Assembly: GCF_020509005.1 (NCBI RefSeq)
Contig: NC_063020.1
Span: forward strand, 2,604,001-2,668,000
Reading direction: 5' to 3'
DNA from: Fulvia fulva
Taxonomy: Eukaryota > Ascomycota > Dothideomycetes > Mycosphaerellales > Mycosphaerellaceae
DNA length: 64,000 nt
This document shows, one piece after another, positions 1 to 11,755 of this stretch. The notes under the pieces are model-generated. The model ran no database searches. It saw nothing but the letters and a program-made list of their open reading frames with translations, and was not told the origin of the DNA. Positions within the stretch are counted from its first letter, which is position 1; each line of letters starts with the position of its first letter. Position numbers and translations under genes: made by a program.

Positions 1-425
1 CACCGCACTCCGGATGTGACGCGCGTGTTTTGATTATTGCACACATGCATTCCACGGCGGCAACAACCTAGAGCCCACGATCGACCCAAACCAGGTATCC
101 TTATCGCTGGCCGACTGCGCGCGCCAACTTCCTCGCAGACTCTGCTTTTGCGTCACCACCATCGACACCCCGATCGAGCACGCGCCCGCCACTTCCCGCA
201 CCCGCACACGACCTCGAGAAATCGCTGCCTTGCGCCCACCAAGGCATCGCCATTGCGCATCTGTCATCACCCAGCGACAACCGATATAAGCGACGCGCAT
301 TCGACCCGACGACCCCGCCTCTTGCATTCACTGGACGAGTCGACTTCGCTTTTATTGCTTCACTGCAGCGCAGACTGGCGCAGTTGCGATTGCAGGACTC
401 TGGCTGAACGCCCAAACAACAGGCA
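1..425 (+). promoter_or_regulatory. Upstream region and probable 5' leader of the Wee1 gene
   Basis: No gene is supported here. The sequence is C-rich on the + strand and runs into the Wee1 ATG. Open frames on both strands lack family features and overlap one another. Confidence 0.4.
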
Positions 426-3400
426 ATGGAATTGGACATCTCGCCACACCACTCGCCCGGTGGAAACATGCACATGCTGTCTCCCACCCACCATCATCCG
501 CACTCGAGATCACCACACCTGGACGGCTTCAATACCATTCGCCAGATTCGGCGCTCTCTCTCCCGCTCTCCATCGAAGCCATCGAGGTTTGCGCTTCTCA
601 CTACGAAAGGTCCCTCCTCGCCGAATGCGCCCATGGCACCTGCGCCTCGATCGCCTTCAGGTTTGAGTCGCGCATTCAGTGTAGATTCATCCTCACACGA
701 CCAGAGAACGAAGATCTCGTCTGCATCGCGCACTGGTCTGGTTCGAACGCGATCGCGCAGGACATCTCCCACCAACAGCCCACTTCGACGCGCGCTCAGC
801 GATAACACGAACCACCCCAGCGCGACTCCGAGATACGCGACCCGCCGGACTTCAACCGAGCAAGATCAAGAGAACATGGATTGCAGCGATGATGCAGTGA
901 AGACTGCGCCTGAGTCGCGAGTTGGTGAAGCCATCAAATTTGACTTTGTAAAGCCGGACAGATTCCTGCAACCTGTGCTGCGAGAGCACGCATCGCCAAT
1001 GAAATCCAGCCCTCTGAAACGCAGCGATGGTGTCATGAACCTTGAAGCAGCAAGCTTGGGCAGCCCTCGAAGTAGCAAGCGTCGCAGTCTGCACGGCACC
1101 TCACTTGGACCCGAGTTCAATATATTTGATCAGGCATTTGACACTGCACAAAACGGGACTGCAGATGGTGTTGAGGAGAAGGAAACTGAAAAAGATGCCC
1201 AACCTATCTTCTCTTGGAATGCGCCAGCAGCCAGCTCGCCACAACGACGACCATTCAGTTTGCGCAAGTCCACATTATCACAGCGCGCTGGATCTGGCCG
1301 GAAGAACCTCTTCGCAGATGCGCTACGGGAGGGCTCGAGTAGTCCATCTCTCAGCAGAGTACGATCCCGAATCTCGCTAGACGGCGCGCTACCGCTACGA
1401 AGTCCTGATATGGACTCATCTCTGCGTCGCAGCACTGCCAGCGACCCACCAGTCTTGTTCCCGCCACCGTCGCAGAAACTCTACCAGTCGGCACCAAAGC
1501 CACACCCGCTGTCTCACGCTCTGACACCATCCTCATCGACATCAAGCGTCGCCGCAGAGGATCACAAAGACCACGACACCGCTGTTGCTCCCGCCTTGGA
1601 CTTTCAGGACATCCCAAAGGACGCCCAACCAGAAGGCCCAAAGCCGCCGCCGGGCTTTTCGAGGTCACTTCCAATCGGCGCAATGCGACCCAAGCAAGAC
1701 TCCAGTCAAGGTTCCCAGGCAACGCCCGCTTTTAAGATGGCAAAGCCACTGCCTCAAGCCTTCATGTCGACTGGCCTGATATCGAAGCGACATCGTCACA
1801 TTGACGGCGCGCCAGCTGCCCTGTTTCAGAGCACCAACATGCCAGATACGCCGTCGAAGAAAGCAACTCATATTCACTTTGGCGCCAGTCCAGCACCATC
1901 AGCATTGGGCAAAGTGGTCAAGCCCATGCACGAATTTGGCAGCCCCAGCACGCCCTTCAATGGTCGAGTGTCCAAGATCTCTCCCGAGTCGTTTGGAGAA
2001 GGTGTCAACATCTTCGGGTCACGAGTTGGCCAACCCCAGCTCACTCGAAGGAGCAGCTTCCTCAGTATCGACGACGAGGTCAACAACTCGCCCACCCATA
2101 AATTGGAGAGCCAGGCTAGCAACGATGACTTACCACCGACACCAACCAAGTCAATGTCGACGACCTCCCGCCCACAGTCTAAAGGAAAGAGTAACAGTCT
2201 TCGCAGCAGCCTGTTTGGAAGGAGGACATCGCTAGGACCTGACACGTTTGCCTCACCTGCCGACCGTGAGCATTCGCCAACGCCAGATGACGAATGTAAG
2301 TACTTCGATGCGAGTACGCCTTGTTTTCGCGCGGAGAAAGATGCGGACTGCGCAATTGATGATTCGCCTATGCCTTTCATCACATTGACAGGCTGCGCTA
2401 CTCCTTCACCATCTTTGTTTAGGAGTCAATCGGCGCACGAAACGCAACGAGTGGCTTCTCCTTCACCACTTGCTAAGAGATCGGTTCGATCTCATCCCTT
2501 GTTGGACGCGTGCGAAAATTCGCGTTCCCGATCTGACTCTCTACCAGCACCAAGCCCGGTGGCCATTCGCAAGACCGCGGAGAGGCATTCTCCACATACA
2601 CCGCACGAGTCTTTTACTCCCCCGGACCCAAGCAGCTTATCGATCTCCGTCGAGGATCGTAGCTCAGGGCTGTTCAACAGCAATAGCTTTCCACCTGCCA
2701 CGCCTACTGGGCCCAGAAACGAGAGCTTTGGGATCAGCATTGGACTTGGACACAGCCAATTCCAAAGCAACGCCTCGTCCGGATACTTCGCCAACGACGT
2801 CGACACTTCCATGACTTCAAGGTTTGGTGATGTCAAGTCGATTGGCATGGGAGAGTTCTCGCAAGTCTACCAAGTTGCAAAGCCGGTGGCGGACAGCACA
2901 TCAGCAGCCGCCGTATCAGCAAAGGCCATGAGCCCCGGTAGCGCAATATGGGCGGTGAAGAAGTCCCGACGACCATACTCTGGACTTAAGGACCGTCAAC
3001 GCAAGATGCAAGAAGTGCACATCCTCAAGGCACTTTGCGGCAACGAGCATGTCGTGGAATTGGTCGACAGCTGGGAGTCTAAGAACCACCTGTACATCCA
3101 GACCGAGTACTGCGAAGAAGGCAACCTCAAGGACTTCCTCACGTCTACTGGTTTCAAGGGACGCCTTGACGACTTTCGCATCTGGAAAATCTTGCTCGAG
3201 TTGTCATGGGGCGTCAAGTCGATACACAATGCAGACTTTATCCACCTTGATTTGAAGCCTGCGAACGTGTTCATAGACTGGGAAGGGGTGCTGAAGATTG
3301 GCGACTTTGGCATGGCAAGTTCATGGCCTGCGCCTGCTGGCATTGATGGTGAAGGAGATCGCGAATACATTGGACCCGAGGTGCTCTGCGGACGTTTCGA

Positions 3401-3938
3401 CAAGCCAGCCGACATCTTCTCGCTCGGTATGATCATGCTTGAGATTGCCGGTAACATCGTCCTTCCTGACAATGGAGCATCATGGCAACGATTGCGAGCT
3501 GGTGACCTTAGCGACTTGCCAAGCTTGACTTGGAGCTCAGACAGCAGTCTCGTTCGAGACGACTCTGGAGACCCGATCGAACTCTTGAACGGCCAGTCGA
3601 ATGAGTCCTTATGTACATCGCATCAGGGCGACGACGACCTGAGCTTCTTGCGACCACAAATGCCCAAGATGGCTCGCGGTCACGATCTGGTGACACCTCC
3701 CAATTTCATGGTCGACCCATCAGACCCGGAGTCTCTTGATCGGATTGTGAACTGGATGATCTCACCGGATCCTGAGCGACGTCCAACCGTTGACCAGCTC
3801 TTGGCAGTCGGGGGTGTGCAGTGGGTCGGCCAGCGTAGGCGTGCTGGTGCCACTGTCTACGAAGGCAGCTGGGGTCCCGCAAACGATGTGCTCAATCACG
3901 GACAAGAACAAGACGATGTCGAAATGACTGACATCTGA
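426..3938 (+). CDS. wee1: Wee1/Swe1-type mitosis inhibitor protein kinase
   Basis: Family members phosphorylate the inhibitory tyrosine of Cdk1 and delay entry into mitosis. One uninterrupted frame encodes 1170 residues. Residues 1 to about 790 are low complexity, rich in Ser, Pro and Arg with many SP/TP sites, which suggests a phospho-regulated tail. The kinase domain covers about 799-1140: glycine loop GMGEFSQVY, lysine in WAVKK, catalytic loop HLDLKPANVF near 940, DFGMA near 960, and the Wee1-like EGDREYIGPEVL in place of a classical APE segment. An acidic, Ser-rich insert lies in the C-lobe. The first ATG is used; another in-frame ATG at 468 would shorten the protein by 14 residues. Identification as Wee1 rather than another kinase rests on the activation-segment pattern and the long N-terminus. 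Confidence 0.93.
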   Translation: MELDISPHHSPGGNMHMLSPTHHHPHSRSPHLDGFNTIRQIRRSLSRSPSKPSRFALLTTKGPSSPNAPMAPAPRSPSGLSRAFSVDSSSHDQRTKISSASRTGLVRTRSRRTSPTNSPLRRALSDNTNHPSATPRYATRRTSTEQDQENMDCSDDAVKTAPESRVGEAIKFDFVKPDRFLQPVLREHASPMKSSPLKRSDGVMNLEAASLGSPRSSKRRSLHGTSLGPEFNIFDQAFDTAQNGTADGVEEKETEKDAQPIFSWNAPAASSPQRRPFSLRKSTLSQRAGSGRKNLFADALREGSSSPSLSRVRSRISLDGALPLRSPDMDSSLRRSTASDPPVLFPPPSQKLYQSAPKPHPLSHALTPSSSTSSVAAEDHKDHDTAVAPALDFQDIPKDAQPEGPKPPPGFSRSLPIGAMRPKQDSSQGSQATPAFKMAKPLPQAFMSTGLISKRHRHIDGAPAALFQSTNMPDTPSKKATHIHFGASPAPSALGKVVKPMHEFGSPSTPFNGRVSKISPESFGEGVNIFGSRVGQPQLTRRSSFLSIDDEVNNSPTHKLESQASNDDLPPTPTKSMSTTSRPQSKGKSNSLRSSLFGRRTSLGPDTFASPADREHSPTPDDECKYFDASTPCFRAEKDADCAIDDSPMPFITLTGCATPSPSLFRSQSAHETQRVASPSPLAKRSVRSHPLLDACENSRSRSDSLPAPSPVAIRKTAERHSPHTPHESFTPPDPSSLSISVEDRSSGLFNSNSFPPATPTGPRNESFGISIGLGHSQFQSNASSGYFANDVDTSMTSRFGDVKSIGMGEFSQVYQVAKPVADSTSAAAVSAKAMSPGSAIWAVKKSRRPYSGLKDRQRKMQEVHILKALCGNEHVVELVDSWESKNHLYIQTEYCEEGNLKDFLTSTGFKGRLDDFRIWKILLELSWGVKSIHNADFIHLDLKPANVFIDWEGVLKIGDFGMASSWPAPAGIDGEGDREYIGPEVLCGRFDKPADIFSLGMIMLEIAGNIVLPDNGASWQRLRAGDLSDLPSLTWSSDSSLVRDDSGDPIELLNGQSNESLCTSHQGDDDLSFLRPQMPKMARGHDLVTPPNFMVDPSDPESLDRIVNWMISPDPERRPTVDQLLAVGGVQWVGQRRRAGATVYEGSWGPANDVLNHGQEQDDVEMTDI

Positions 3939-6290
3939 TGAGGATGATTGCTCTATCTTATGTTTCTCTCTCCAGCCAGGGAGGATCATCGCCGCAATTT
4001 CATTCGCAGTCGTTGGTGGTCACCGCTTCTTCCACCCTTGCTTGGATCGGTTTGGACAGCTTGGAATATATCACACTACCGGGAAACATCGATACACTTT
4101 GCATTTGCGCCTCGCGGCGCAGGACGACGATCAACCGGCGACCGCGAATCTCGGTTGTCATCGCGTCCGTTGACGGACGACTTACTACTACGCAACACAT
4201 GATTGTAAAAGCTCGCGTAACGAATTAACGAAGGCATAGTAACTGAGGGATGAAGGAGTTTTTTTGCGCAGGGATGGGATGGGGATTGTTTTGGGTTTCG
4301 CTTCGGAATCAGCACGGGATGGGATGGGTTTTCACGGCAGATGGTTGAGCAGCATTGTTGATGGTGTTTTTGATGTTGGTGGTGGAGAGAATTGGATGAT
4401 CAGGACCACTGTATGGCATCACAGCGAAGGAGGACTCATATACGGATAGTCCTAATATTGAAGGCATTCTACGCATGATCATGTTCGCGCTTCGTTGTTA
4501 CCATTCGTGGTGCATTTGTTGTGTACGTGTTGCGTTTGATGGTGTGATTATCGCGTTGCCTTGCTTTGTGATGGTCTCGTGATGCTGTTGTGTTCCGGGT
4601 CACTGTTGTGTCATGCTGCTTTCCGATGAGTACTGCATGTGCCGTGCGTGAGATTTGTTCCGAGGACTTGGGTTGGGTTGTACGGGTTAGCCATTTTTCA
4701 AGACGCAAATACAGGGTTGGTATGGGACAGGATGATATGAGATGAGATGCACGAACAGCACTTTCTCGAGTGGGATGTTCATGAGATGTGGGTGTTTTAC
4801 CTGTGTGTGGCTAGTGACGAGGATGATCTCTTCACATGCGAGGCATGACCGTGGTCAATGCAGCCGCCTAGCGGTACCTCCTACATGTACTTGTGCATAC
4901 TTTACCGGCGCATGCGACATTACTCGATTCTGCAGGCGAGCGTACCTATCAGTTTCCAGCAAAAGAATTGGCTGAGTACGTACGGTACATGTACCTGGGA
5001 GGGTGGTGGTAGGCCGTCCTTCTACCCGCGCTCCGACAGAAGGGAAGCTTGACGGCGCAGATCGGGGAAGCAAGCAAGTAGGTTGTTAGCGTGAACTGTG
5101 CCGAGCTGTCTGGCTCGTGGGTGAGGCTAGGTGTCGTGTGGCGTTTGCGTTGTCCTGTTTCGCAGGTTGCTAGGTCCACGTCACTATTACTATCACCGCC
5201 ATGTTCATGTTGCTTCTGTTGCTGCTGCTGCTTGGAGCCGCGTGGCTGTGTGGGAGCAGATACGATGTGAGGCGTGGGTGGCTCCTTGCTTCGTGAGCGA
5301 GCGAGGGAGGATTTCGCAGTGTTTGGCTGATGTGCCCCAGCATAGGTATGTGGAAGAGGTACATGCACTGTCGAACTACAAGTGAGGAGTCGCTCACAGC
5401 AGAGTCATCAGCCCACTTGCTTGCAGCGATCACAGATGCCGCACGACTGTGGCTGTCGGCTACCGTTGGGTCAAACAGCGAGTGCTGCAAGTGAGATAAA
5501 ACTACGATGAGAAGGACGAGAAGTACCTCCGTAGTGTGAAGAGAACGCTGTCAATTTACATAACATTCACCGCTCTGACATGCGGTTCCCACTAACGCCG
5601 GGGACAATGCCGGGCCCGCTGGCAAAACACAAGCCACGCCCACGCTTAGTCTGAGCCACCGACGTTTGGTCTGGGTTGGTGACACTTTGCCTGTTCCGGA
5701 TGTGCCAACACTGCAGGCTGCAGCCCAAACGGCCGCGCTTTGCATCTGCTTCTGCTCGGACTGCGCTCTGACTCTCTCTTGCAATCTCCCATTCCTTTCT
5801 TCTTCACGCACTACTGTATTCGTGGCAAGTCTCTTCTTCGCACAATCGCTCTGCCCATCGCTCCGCCTTCGCCTGCGCCTTCGATACCTGCCGCACCCAG
5901 ACAAAGCGCCATCCCGAGGCTCATCGCGCCAGACCCAGACCCGTCCTCCGTCACTCCGACGCAACAAGCAACGACGCTCTGAAACGTTCAATGTGGTTAG
6001 AGCAACCACACAACCACCAACGCTCCTGAGACTTTGCGCTCTCAACAGACACCGTCCCGCCGTCGCTGCAACGACCCGACACAGAGACGATAGCCCGAAC
6101 CACGCAGCAAGAGCTCCACCTGGCCACAGCTAGCTTTGACATCGAATCTGCGTGCCTGTCGCTGTTTGTTGAAAGGATACACGTAGCACCGCCAGACATG
6201 GAGTCTGCGTGACGCCTTATCGATATCCGCGCATTACCATGGGAGGAGCCCCGTTCTGGTCATTTAGAGTTGGAATACTGAATCAGTGGC
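3939..6290. other. 2.35-kb intergenic region without a supported gene
   Basis: It holds the Wee1 3' end and the upstream region of the Vac7 gene. From about 5700 the + strand becomes pyrimidine-rich, as in many fungal promoters and leaders. Open frames are short, overlap on opposite strands and show no recognisable motif. Confidence 0.5.
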
Positions 6291-9200
6291 ATGATGGCGA
6301 ACAAAGACAGTCAGAACGAGTTCCGTTCGCTTACCGGCCAGATGGAGGCTGCTGAGCCTGGTAGTAATGGGACGAATGCGACGGCGAGGAAGGCGGCGAG
6401 TGCACAGAACAGACAGACATCGCAAGCGGGGACACCTCAGCCGCCAACACTGCGGAAGTCATCTTTTACGAATCTGGCTCCTCAGGTGTCGTCACCCCTT
6501 GCTCAAAGTCCGCGAACGTCACGAAACACGTCTCCGATCAGGAAGGACCAACCACCCGCGAAGAAAGATTCATTATCTACGAAGCCGTCAGCAGCAGCGA
6601 TACAGAGGGCTCTTTCGGCGTCGAGCGTGCCGCATCTCCAGCAGCAGCAGCACCAAGGCAACAGCATATCAGAAGCCGTGTCAAAATTGCCAGGTCGTGT
6701 GCACGCAACAGCTTCGGGTGAATCCACACCGCAATGGCCCATCTCACCCCGGCTGAAGTCGCCACCACCTTCTGGACCAAGCTCAAGGAGAGGCTCTGCA
6801 GCTGCCCAAAAGAAGTCCGAACAAGGCAGCGCGCCAAGTATACAGGTGCTTAGTGCGACTCCTCAGAACAACAACATCACAATGCAGTCCTCGAGTCGAA
6901 CAGCAAGCTCGGAAGATCGAAGACCGGATCCACAACTTCAGCCACCACCTGCACCCAAAGCTTCGGCTAGAGGCCCAAGCGGAAAGTCGACACTGGCCAC
7001 AGTACAAGAGAATAGTGGAGATTCTCAAGAACCGAGTCCTGCTGCTATTCAGGCAGCTGTTGATCCCACACCACTTACGAAGGTGACTGGCAATGACGAT
7101 CGTTCTCCAAAGCGTGAAACGCCCGTCAAGGGAGATGAACAGAGACCAACCGAAAGTGGTAGCGAAAGTACCGGTAACAAAAGCGATACGAATGTGCAAG
7201 GCAGGGATCGCCAGCATTCTGCGACGCACAATGCCACCAGTCAATCGCAACCACGACCGAAGAATGCACCCGTGAAGAACAGCTACCCCCTAACAACTAC
7301 GAAATCGCGCCAAGGCGATGGCAAGACTGGCGGCATGACAGTCGAGACCGAGACGGTCCAATCCATTCCACAATCAGGTCTTGCGCCAGCTGGAGAAGCA
7401 GCGAACCGCCTTCGTACCGATAACAACGGAAGCATCAGACTCAAGCCTAGTACCGAAACCATACGACCGAAGAAGGAGCGTAAGAAGGATTCACGTACGA
7501 AGCGCAGTGTCAACCAGGGAACAGGTACGTATCGCATCAGACATTCTCAATCCCAGAACTTTGTTCCTTCCAGAGCATACGATGCTCTGTGCCAGAATGC
7601 ACAGCCGCAGCGTGCGAAGCATGAATCTTTATCGCCATCCAAGCGACGTTATGTTCGTGCTGCTCTGCTGCGGCGTGCTTGTGACGACGAGAGCTCCGAC
7701 GAGGAGGCCGCCAATTTGGCACCGTCTGAGCGATCCACCATGTCAGACCGGTTTCAGCGTGTTTTCTCTGCAGCGATACCAAGAACATTGTCTGACAGAT
7801 TTCTGCGCAAAGCAACCTCGAAGGCCGACCTGTTTGAACGAAGAGTGGCGGACGCGGTAGACGAGGCCAACACCTCCGACTCTGACGAGACCTTTGTCTA
7901 TGAGTCGAATCCCGTTGAGCCACAACGACGACAACGACACCATTCGAGGACTCCAAGCGTGACTTCGGCGCACAGCATGGCTGATCAGCAGCGAAGCGCG
8001 ATCAGAGGGTTTGGAGATGCATTCGACGATAGGCGAGTCGAGGGCAAACGAAGCATGAAGTTCTCAAGCAGGACTCATAACGATTTTGATAGTCCTGACA
8101 GCAAGGACGGGACTATCAGATCACATACACCGCGACACATTGGCAGGTATGGGCGAGGCGGGCACCACTCGGCATCTTATGATCAACAAACTTTTGGCGA
8201 CCCACCCTATACACAAGCATCGAAGCTGCGACAAAATCACGTACAGCGATCTCGACCGAATTCACCAAGGAGTCCTCAGAGTATGCAGCTTCGACCAGGT
8301 GGCTTCCTGGCCGGTAACAGAAAGCAAGAGCAGCCATACGACTTCGAACAGAACGCTGACGACGAGCGGACGCCTCTTGTCGGGACGGGTACTGTTCGTG
8401 GGCCTCGAGGTTATGGCTACCGCAGCATTCGACGACCCGGAAGCAGCATGGCTCATTCATTCGAGGACTACGAAGAGCCTGATTCACGCTGGCGATGCTG
8501 CAGCGGCAAGGCTGGTGCTTGTCTACTGACCACCTTGCTGACAATTGGCGTTGTTGTGACCGCCGTCTTCTTTGTTTTCGCGTCGAACAGACCTCTTTAC
8601 GATGTCGAGATCCGTGAGATCAAGAATGTACTGGCAAGCGAACAGGAGCTGATGCTGGATCTGAAAGTCGGTGCTATCAACCCGAACACCCTGGGCATCA
8701 ATGTTGGTGATATGGATGTCAATGTCTTCGCCAAGAGCAAGCATGTTGGCACTCATAAGCCGGACAAGGACAATGATGTCTCTGGAAAGAGTCAACGGAG
8801 GAGGCGAATTAGCTTAGAGCCATCGGATAAGAACGGCTCCAAGGATAAGAACCCGAACCCAATCCAGGATCCGGATGGTCACTGGCACGCTCCAGGAGAT
8901 GATGATGATGACGACGACGACGGTTCAGATATCGAGAAGGATGCGCAAACCATGCTACTGGGGCGCATTTTCAAGTTCGATCAGGCGCTGAACTTTGTTG
9001 CTAGCCCCATTAACCGTCACCTGCATTACTCCACCGGTCAGCTACGCCTCATGAAGCCCGGCAACAAGACCGAGACTGGCGGCAGTGAGAGGTGGGAGAA
9101 GGTGATTCAGTATCCCTTCGAGCTCGTCGTACGAGGAGTATTGAAGTACCAGTTACCTATCTCATCCCGCTTACAGAGCGTGGCAGTGGGCGCCTCGGTC

Positions 9201-9368
9201 ATGGTGCATCCGGAAGAAGGCATCGACAAGAAGGGTAACATGCGACTTGAGCCCATCAGTCATTCCGAGCACTGGCAGTGGGTCGAGTGGCCTGACCTGA
9301 TGGACGACCCAGAAGTCGACGATCCCGATGAGAGGATAGAAGGGAATAAGGTGGAGGAGATCGCCTGA
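6291..9368 (+). CDS. vac7: Vac7-like vacuolar segregation protein, PI(3,5)P2 regulator
   Basis: Vac7 is an integral vacuolar-membrane protein that activates the Fab1 PI3P 5-kinase complex, so controlling PI(3,5)P2 and vacuole size. The 1025-residue intact frame has the family architecture: a long, disordered Ser/Pro/Gln/Arg-rich cytoplasmic part (1 to about 735), one transmembrane segment at about 742-764, and a C-terminal lumenal domain beginning NRPLYDVEIREIKNVL, the best conserved stretch. An Asp run near residue 870 lies inside a poorly conserved loop of that domain. The ATG at 6291 is followed at once by a second ATG at 6294, and either could serve. The call rests on the TM plus lumenal domain; the N-terminal part is not diagnostic. 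Confidence 0.85.
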   Translation: MMANKDSQNEFRSLTGQMEAAEPGSNGTNATARKAASAQNRQTSQAGTPQPPTLRKSSFTNLAPQVSSPLAQSPRTSRNTSPIRKDQPPAKKDSLSTKPSAAAIQRALSASSVPHLQQQQHQGNSISEAVSKLPGRVHATASGESTPQWPISPRLKSPPPSGPSSRRGSAAAQKKSEQGSAPSIQVLSATPQNNNITMQSSSRTASSEDRRPDPQLQPPPAPKASARGPSGKSTLATVQENSGDSQEPSPAAIQAAVDPTPLTKVTGNDDRSPKRETPVKGDEQRPTESGSESTGNKSDTNVQGRDRQHSATHNATSQSQPRPKNAPVKNSYPLTTTKSRQGDGKTGGMTVETETVQSIPQSGLAPAGEAANRLRTDNNGSIRLKPSTETIRPKKERKKDSRTKRSVNQGTGTYRIRHSQSQNFVPSRAYDALCQNAQPQRAKHESLSPSKRRYVRAALLRRACDDESSDEEAANLAPSERSTMSDRFQRVFSAAIPRTLSDRFLRKATSKADLFERRVADAVDEANTSDSDETFVYESNPVEPQRRQRHHSRTPSVTSAHSMADQQRSAIRGFGDAFDDRRVEGKRSMKFSSRTHNDFDSPDSKDGTIRSHTPRHIGRYGRGGHHSASYDQQTFGDPPYTQASKLRQNHVQRSRPNSPRSPQSMQLRPGGFLAGNRKQEQPYDFEQNADDERTPLVGTGTVRGPRGYGYRSIRRPGSSMAHSFEDYEEPDSRWRCCSGKAGACLLTTLLTIGVVVTAVFFVFASNRPLYDVEIREIKNVLASEQELMLDLKVGAINPNTLGINVGDMDVNVFAKSKHVGTHKPDKDNDVSGKSQRRRRISLEPSDKNGSKDKNPNPIQDPDGHWHAPGDDDDDDDDGSDIEKDAQTMLLGRIFKFDQALNFVASPINRHLHYSTGQLRLMKPGNKTETGGSERWEKVIQYPFELVVRGVLKYQLPISSRLQSVAVGASVMVHPEEGIDKKGNMRLEPISHSEHWQWVEWPDLMDDPEVDDPDERIEGNKVEEIA

Positions 9369-10312
9369 AAGCGGACTTCCATAAACAAAGGTTGAGACGT
9401 TGCAGTGGGCTACATATCGGTTTCACATGTCCAATTGGCATCTTTTGATCTGAGCGTTCAAGCGATTACAACTACGAAGCATCCGACCACTTTTGATATG
9501 GAGGATGATGGATATGACAAAGCCCTTCTGGCATCTTACGACCAAGGGTGGAGAATTACACTGATAGGCAAAGGAGAAGGACATTTGATAGGCTCATGAT
9601 GGGTCGGTCGATGAGCTTTGGATTTGAAGTGGCTCGACGCCGGTATCTTTACTCGTTTCGTTTGCTTGGATTCGCGTACTCGCGGAAAAGACCAACACGT
9701 ATTCTACATTATCTATGGACTCGAAGTCGTCCAATACTGTCCTCTGAATTGTTCTGTCGTAAACATAAAACCAGATAGCCTTGGATGTGGAAACGCAAGC
9801 TTATGTGTGCTTTGACATGCGCTGCTGCCCGTTGGCTGTGTCTAAGACTCTATCGCAGCATGCTCATAAACCCGGTGTTGATGACGAAGATACAGACGAT
9901 GGAGATGGAGGAAGTGAGTTGAGATGTGAGTGAGGACAGCGGCACGTGGTGATCATGAATATTTCACGGAGCTGGTCATGAAATATTAGCCCTCGGACGC
10001 GAGCCGCGTTCTCCAGACTTCGTCCCGCATCTACAGGTCGCACTAACATGCATGGACGTGAGCAAGCACACGCGCAACACGTACTGAGAACGACAGCATC
10101 AGTCACTGTACTGTTGGAGGCTTCCACGGCGCATTTTGTATCACTACTCGAAGACTCACGACCGACTTGACCGCGTTGCGCTTCACTGCGTAGTGCGACC
10201 GACACCGTCACATCGGCGAGACCTCCGGCTGTCACATGCGCTGGACGAATTGAATGGAGAGGATGCGATAGGGACCACGAGCACGAGCAAGCGGAGGAGT
10301 TGAGCGGACAAG
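9369..10312. other. Intergenic region between Vac7 and Hfi1
   Basis: Contains the Vac7 3' end and the Hfi1 upstream region. A 204-codon antisense frame ends at 9864 and overlaps the Hfi1 start, but it has no recognisable features. Confidence 0.4.
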
Positions 10313-11689
10313 ATGAATCCGGCGGAGCTGCTGGGTGGCGGCAATGGACACATGTCGCCGACACAGATGAGAGTGACCCCGAATGTGGGAGGAAAGACAT
10401 TACCCGGCGCAAGTGCTGCAGCGATAGCATCAGGCACTTTGACGGGCAGCGCAGCTCCACGCGTGAATGTGGAACCAATCTATACCCAGCTAAAGGCTGC
10501 GCTGGGCGACAACTGGAACGACTACAAAGCTGCCATCAGTGCATTCGTGACGGGACAACTCAACCAAGCCGAGCTGGCATGGGTCCTTCAGCCATATCTG
10601 TCGCCCGTCCCTTCAGTAATCACATCTGCTGATCCCAGCAAGTCGCCACTGTCGACGCTCCGGCTACACAATGCCTTCCTCGCTTCGATATACGAGAACA
10701 CATTACGCGACTATCCTCCTACTGATGTCGCACCATGGGTTGTCGCAACAGACAAGCCGACAGCTACAGCTAAGAACACTGGGCCGGGATCGGGGGCGAA
10801 TGACAAGGCGGACGAGAGGCTCAAAAGAGAGGTCATGACACTGCATGCGCGCGACAGGAAGAGGATCAAAGGCTTGAAAGAGGCCGCGAAGCCCGTCAAC
10901 AACGCCTATGCCGAGATTGTGGGTTATTCAAACGAGCTGGCTGTGAGGCCCACGGGAAGTGACGCGGAGCCTCAGAGCGCCACTGGTACCGGCCCGACCA
11001 CATCTTCACTGGCGAGAAGTAGCTACGACATCGAGACGCGGCGGCGCTGGGCGGAGACACTGGCCTCGGAGGCACTAGAGTTCCCTGGCCAAGGTGATAT
11101 CCAGAACCGAATCGAGCCAATATGCTATGAGGAAGGTCTGACTGGAGTATCACAAGGAGCTCTTCCTGGCTGCGCAGAAATCATAGAGCAAGCATTGGAA
11201 GTGCAGCTGAAGGAAATGCTCGGTAGCTTGCTCCATCATGCAAGATCGAACGGTGCTGGTGGAGAAGGTGTGCAGACCAACAAATTCCGGCGGCAGCTTC
11301 GAAAGGAGGAAGACGACGCGGAACGTGGTATCCTTCAACGCAACGCCGCGGGGCTCCTACCTGCTGAAATGGAGATGCAAGCCAAACGCCAACCTCTCGA
11401 CCGGCAAGATCTTCGACTTTCCATCAACCTTTACGATCCATTTCTACGATCAGATCGATTCTTGGACGAGCATATTATGCTGAATCAGTACCCAATCATG
11501 GATAACAAACCTCAACTCAACGGCTTCGGTCACGTCGACAAGCCCATCACGAACGGAGTCACTATTGCTGATCCGGACGCGATGGACATCGACGGCACTG
11601 AATACGCAGGCTTTCAGGGTATTGGCAAGGCCGAACACGATGGTGTCATGGGCGCTTTGGACGATTGTCTGCTTGCTGTTGCTGGGTAG
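10313..11689 (+). CDS. hfi1: SAGA complex coactivator subunit Hfi1/Ada1
   Basis: Hfi1/Ada1 is a structural subunit of the SAGA histone acetyltransferase complex; its histone-fold region pairs with Taf12. The intronless frame gives 458 residues. The N-terminal SAGA-Tad1 segment (about 52-100) contains YTQLKAALGDNWNDYKAAIS, a pattern typical of this family. A central basic helix (LKREVMTLHARDRKRIKGL) and a histone-fold-like stretch around 240-300 follow. The C-terminus MGALDDCLLAVAG looks like a normal family end. Oddity: after the TAG at 11687 the same frame stays open for another 247 codons into the next gene. Confidence 0.86.
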   Translation: MNPAELLGGGNGHMSPTQMRVTPNVGGKTLPGASAAAIASGTLTGSAAPRVNVEPIYTQLKAALGDNWNDYKAAISAFVTGQLNQAELAWVLQPYLSPVPSVITSADPSKSPLSTLRLHNAFLASIYENTLRDYPPTDVAPWVVATDKPTATAKNTGPGSGANDKADERLKREVMTLHARDRKRIKGLKEAAKPVNNAYAEIVGYSNELAVRPTGSDAEPQSATGTGPTTSSLARSSYDIETRRRWAETLASEALEFPGQGDIQNRIEPICYEEGLTGVSQGALPGCAEIIEQALEVQLKEMLGSLLHHARSNGAGGEGVQTNKFRRQLRKEEDDAERGILQRNAAGLLPAEMEMQAKRQPLDRQDLRLSINLYDPFLRSDRFLDEHIMLNQYPIMDNKPQLNGFGHVDKPITNGVTIADPDAMDIDGTEYAGFQGIGKAEHDGVMGALDDCLLAVAG

Positions 11690-11755
11690 GATTCAGAACA
11701 GGGTATTCGTGGACAATACGGTCAAGAGCATACACATAGACATGCGCTAGACAAA

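Noticed and set aside
9864..10478. 204-codon minus-strand open frame upstream of and overlapping hfi1
   Set aside because: Low-complexity Ser/Cys translation, antisense to the hfi1 start, no family features.
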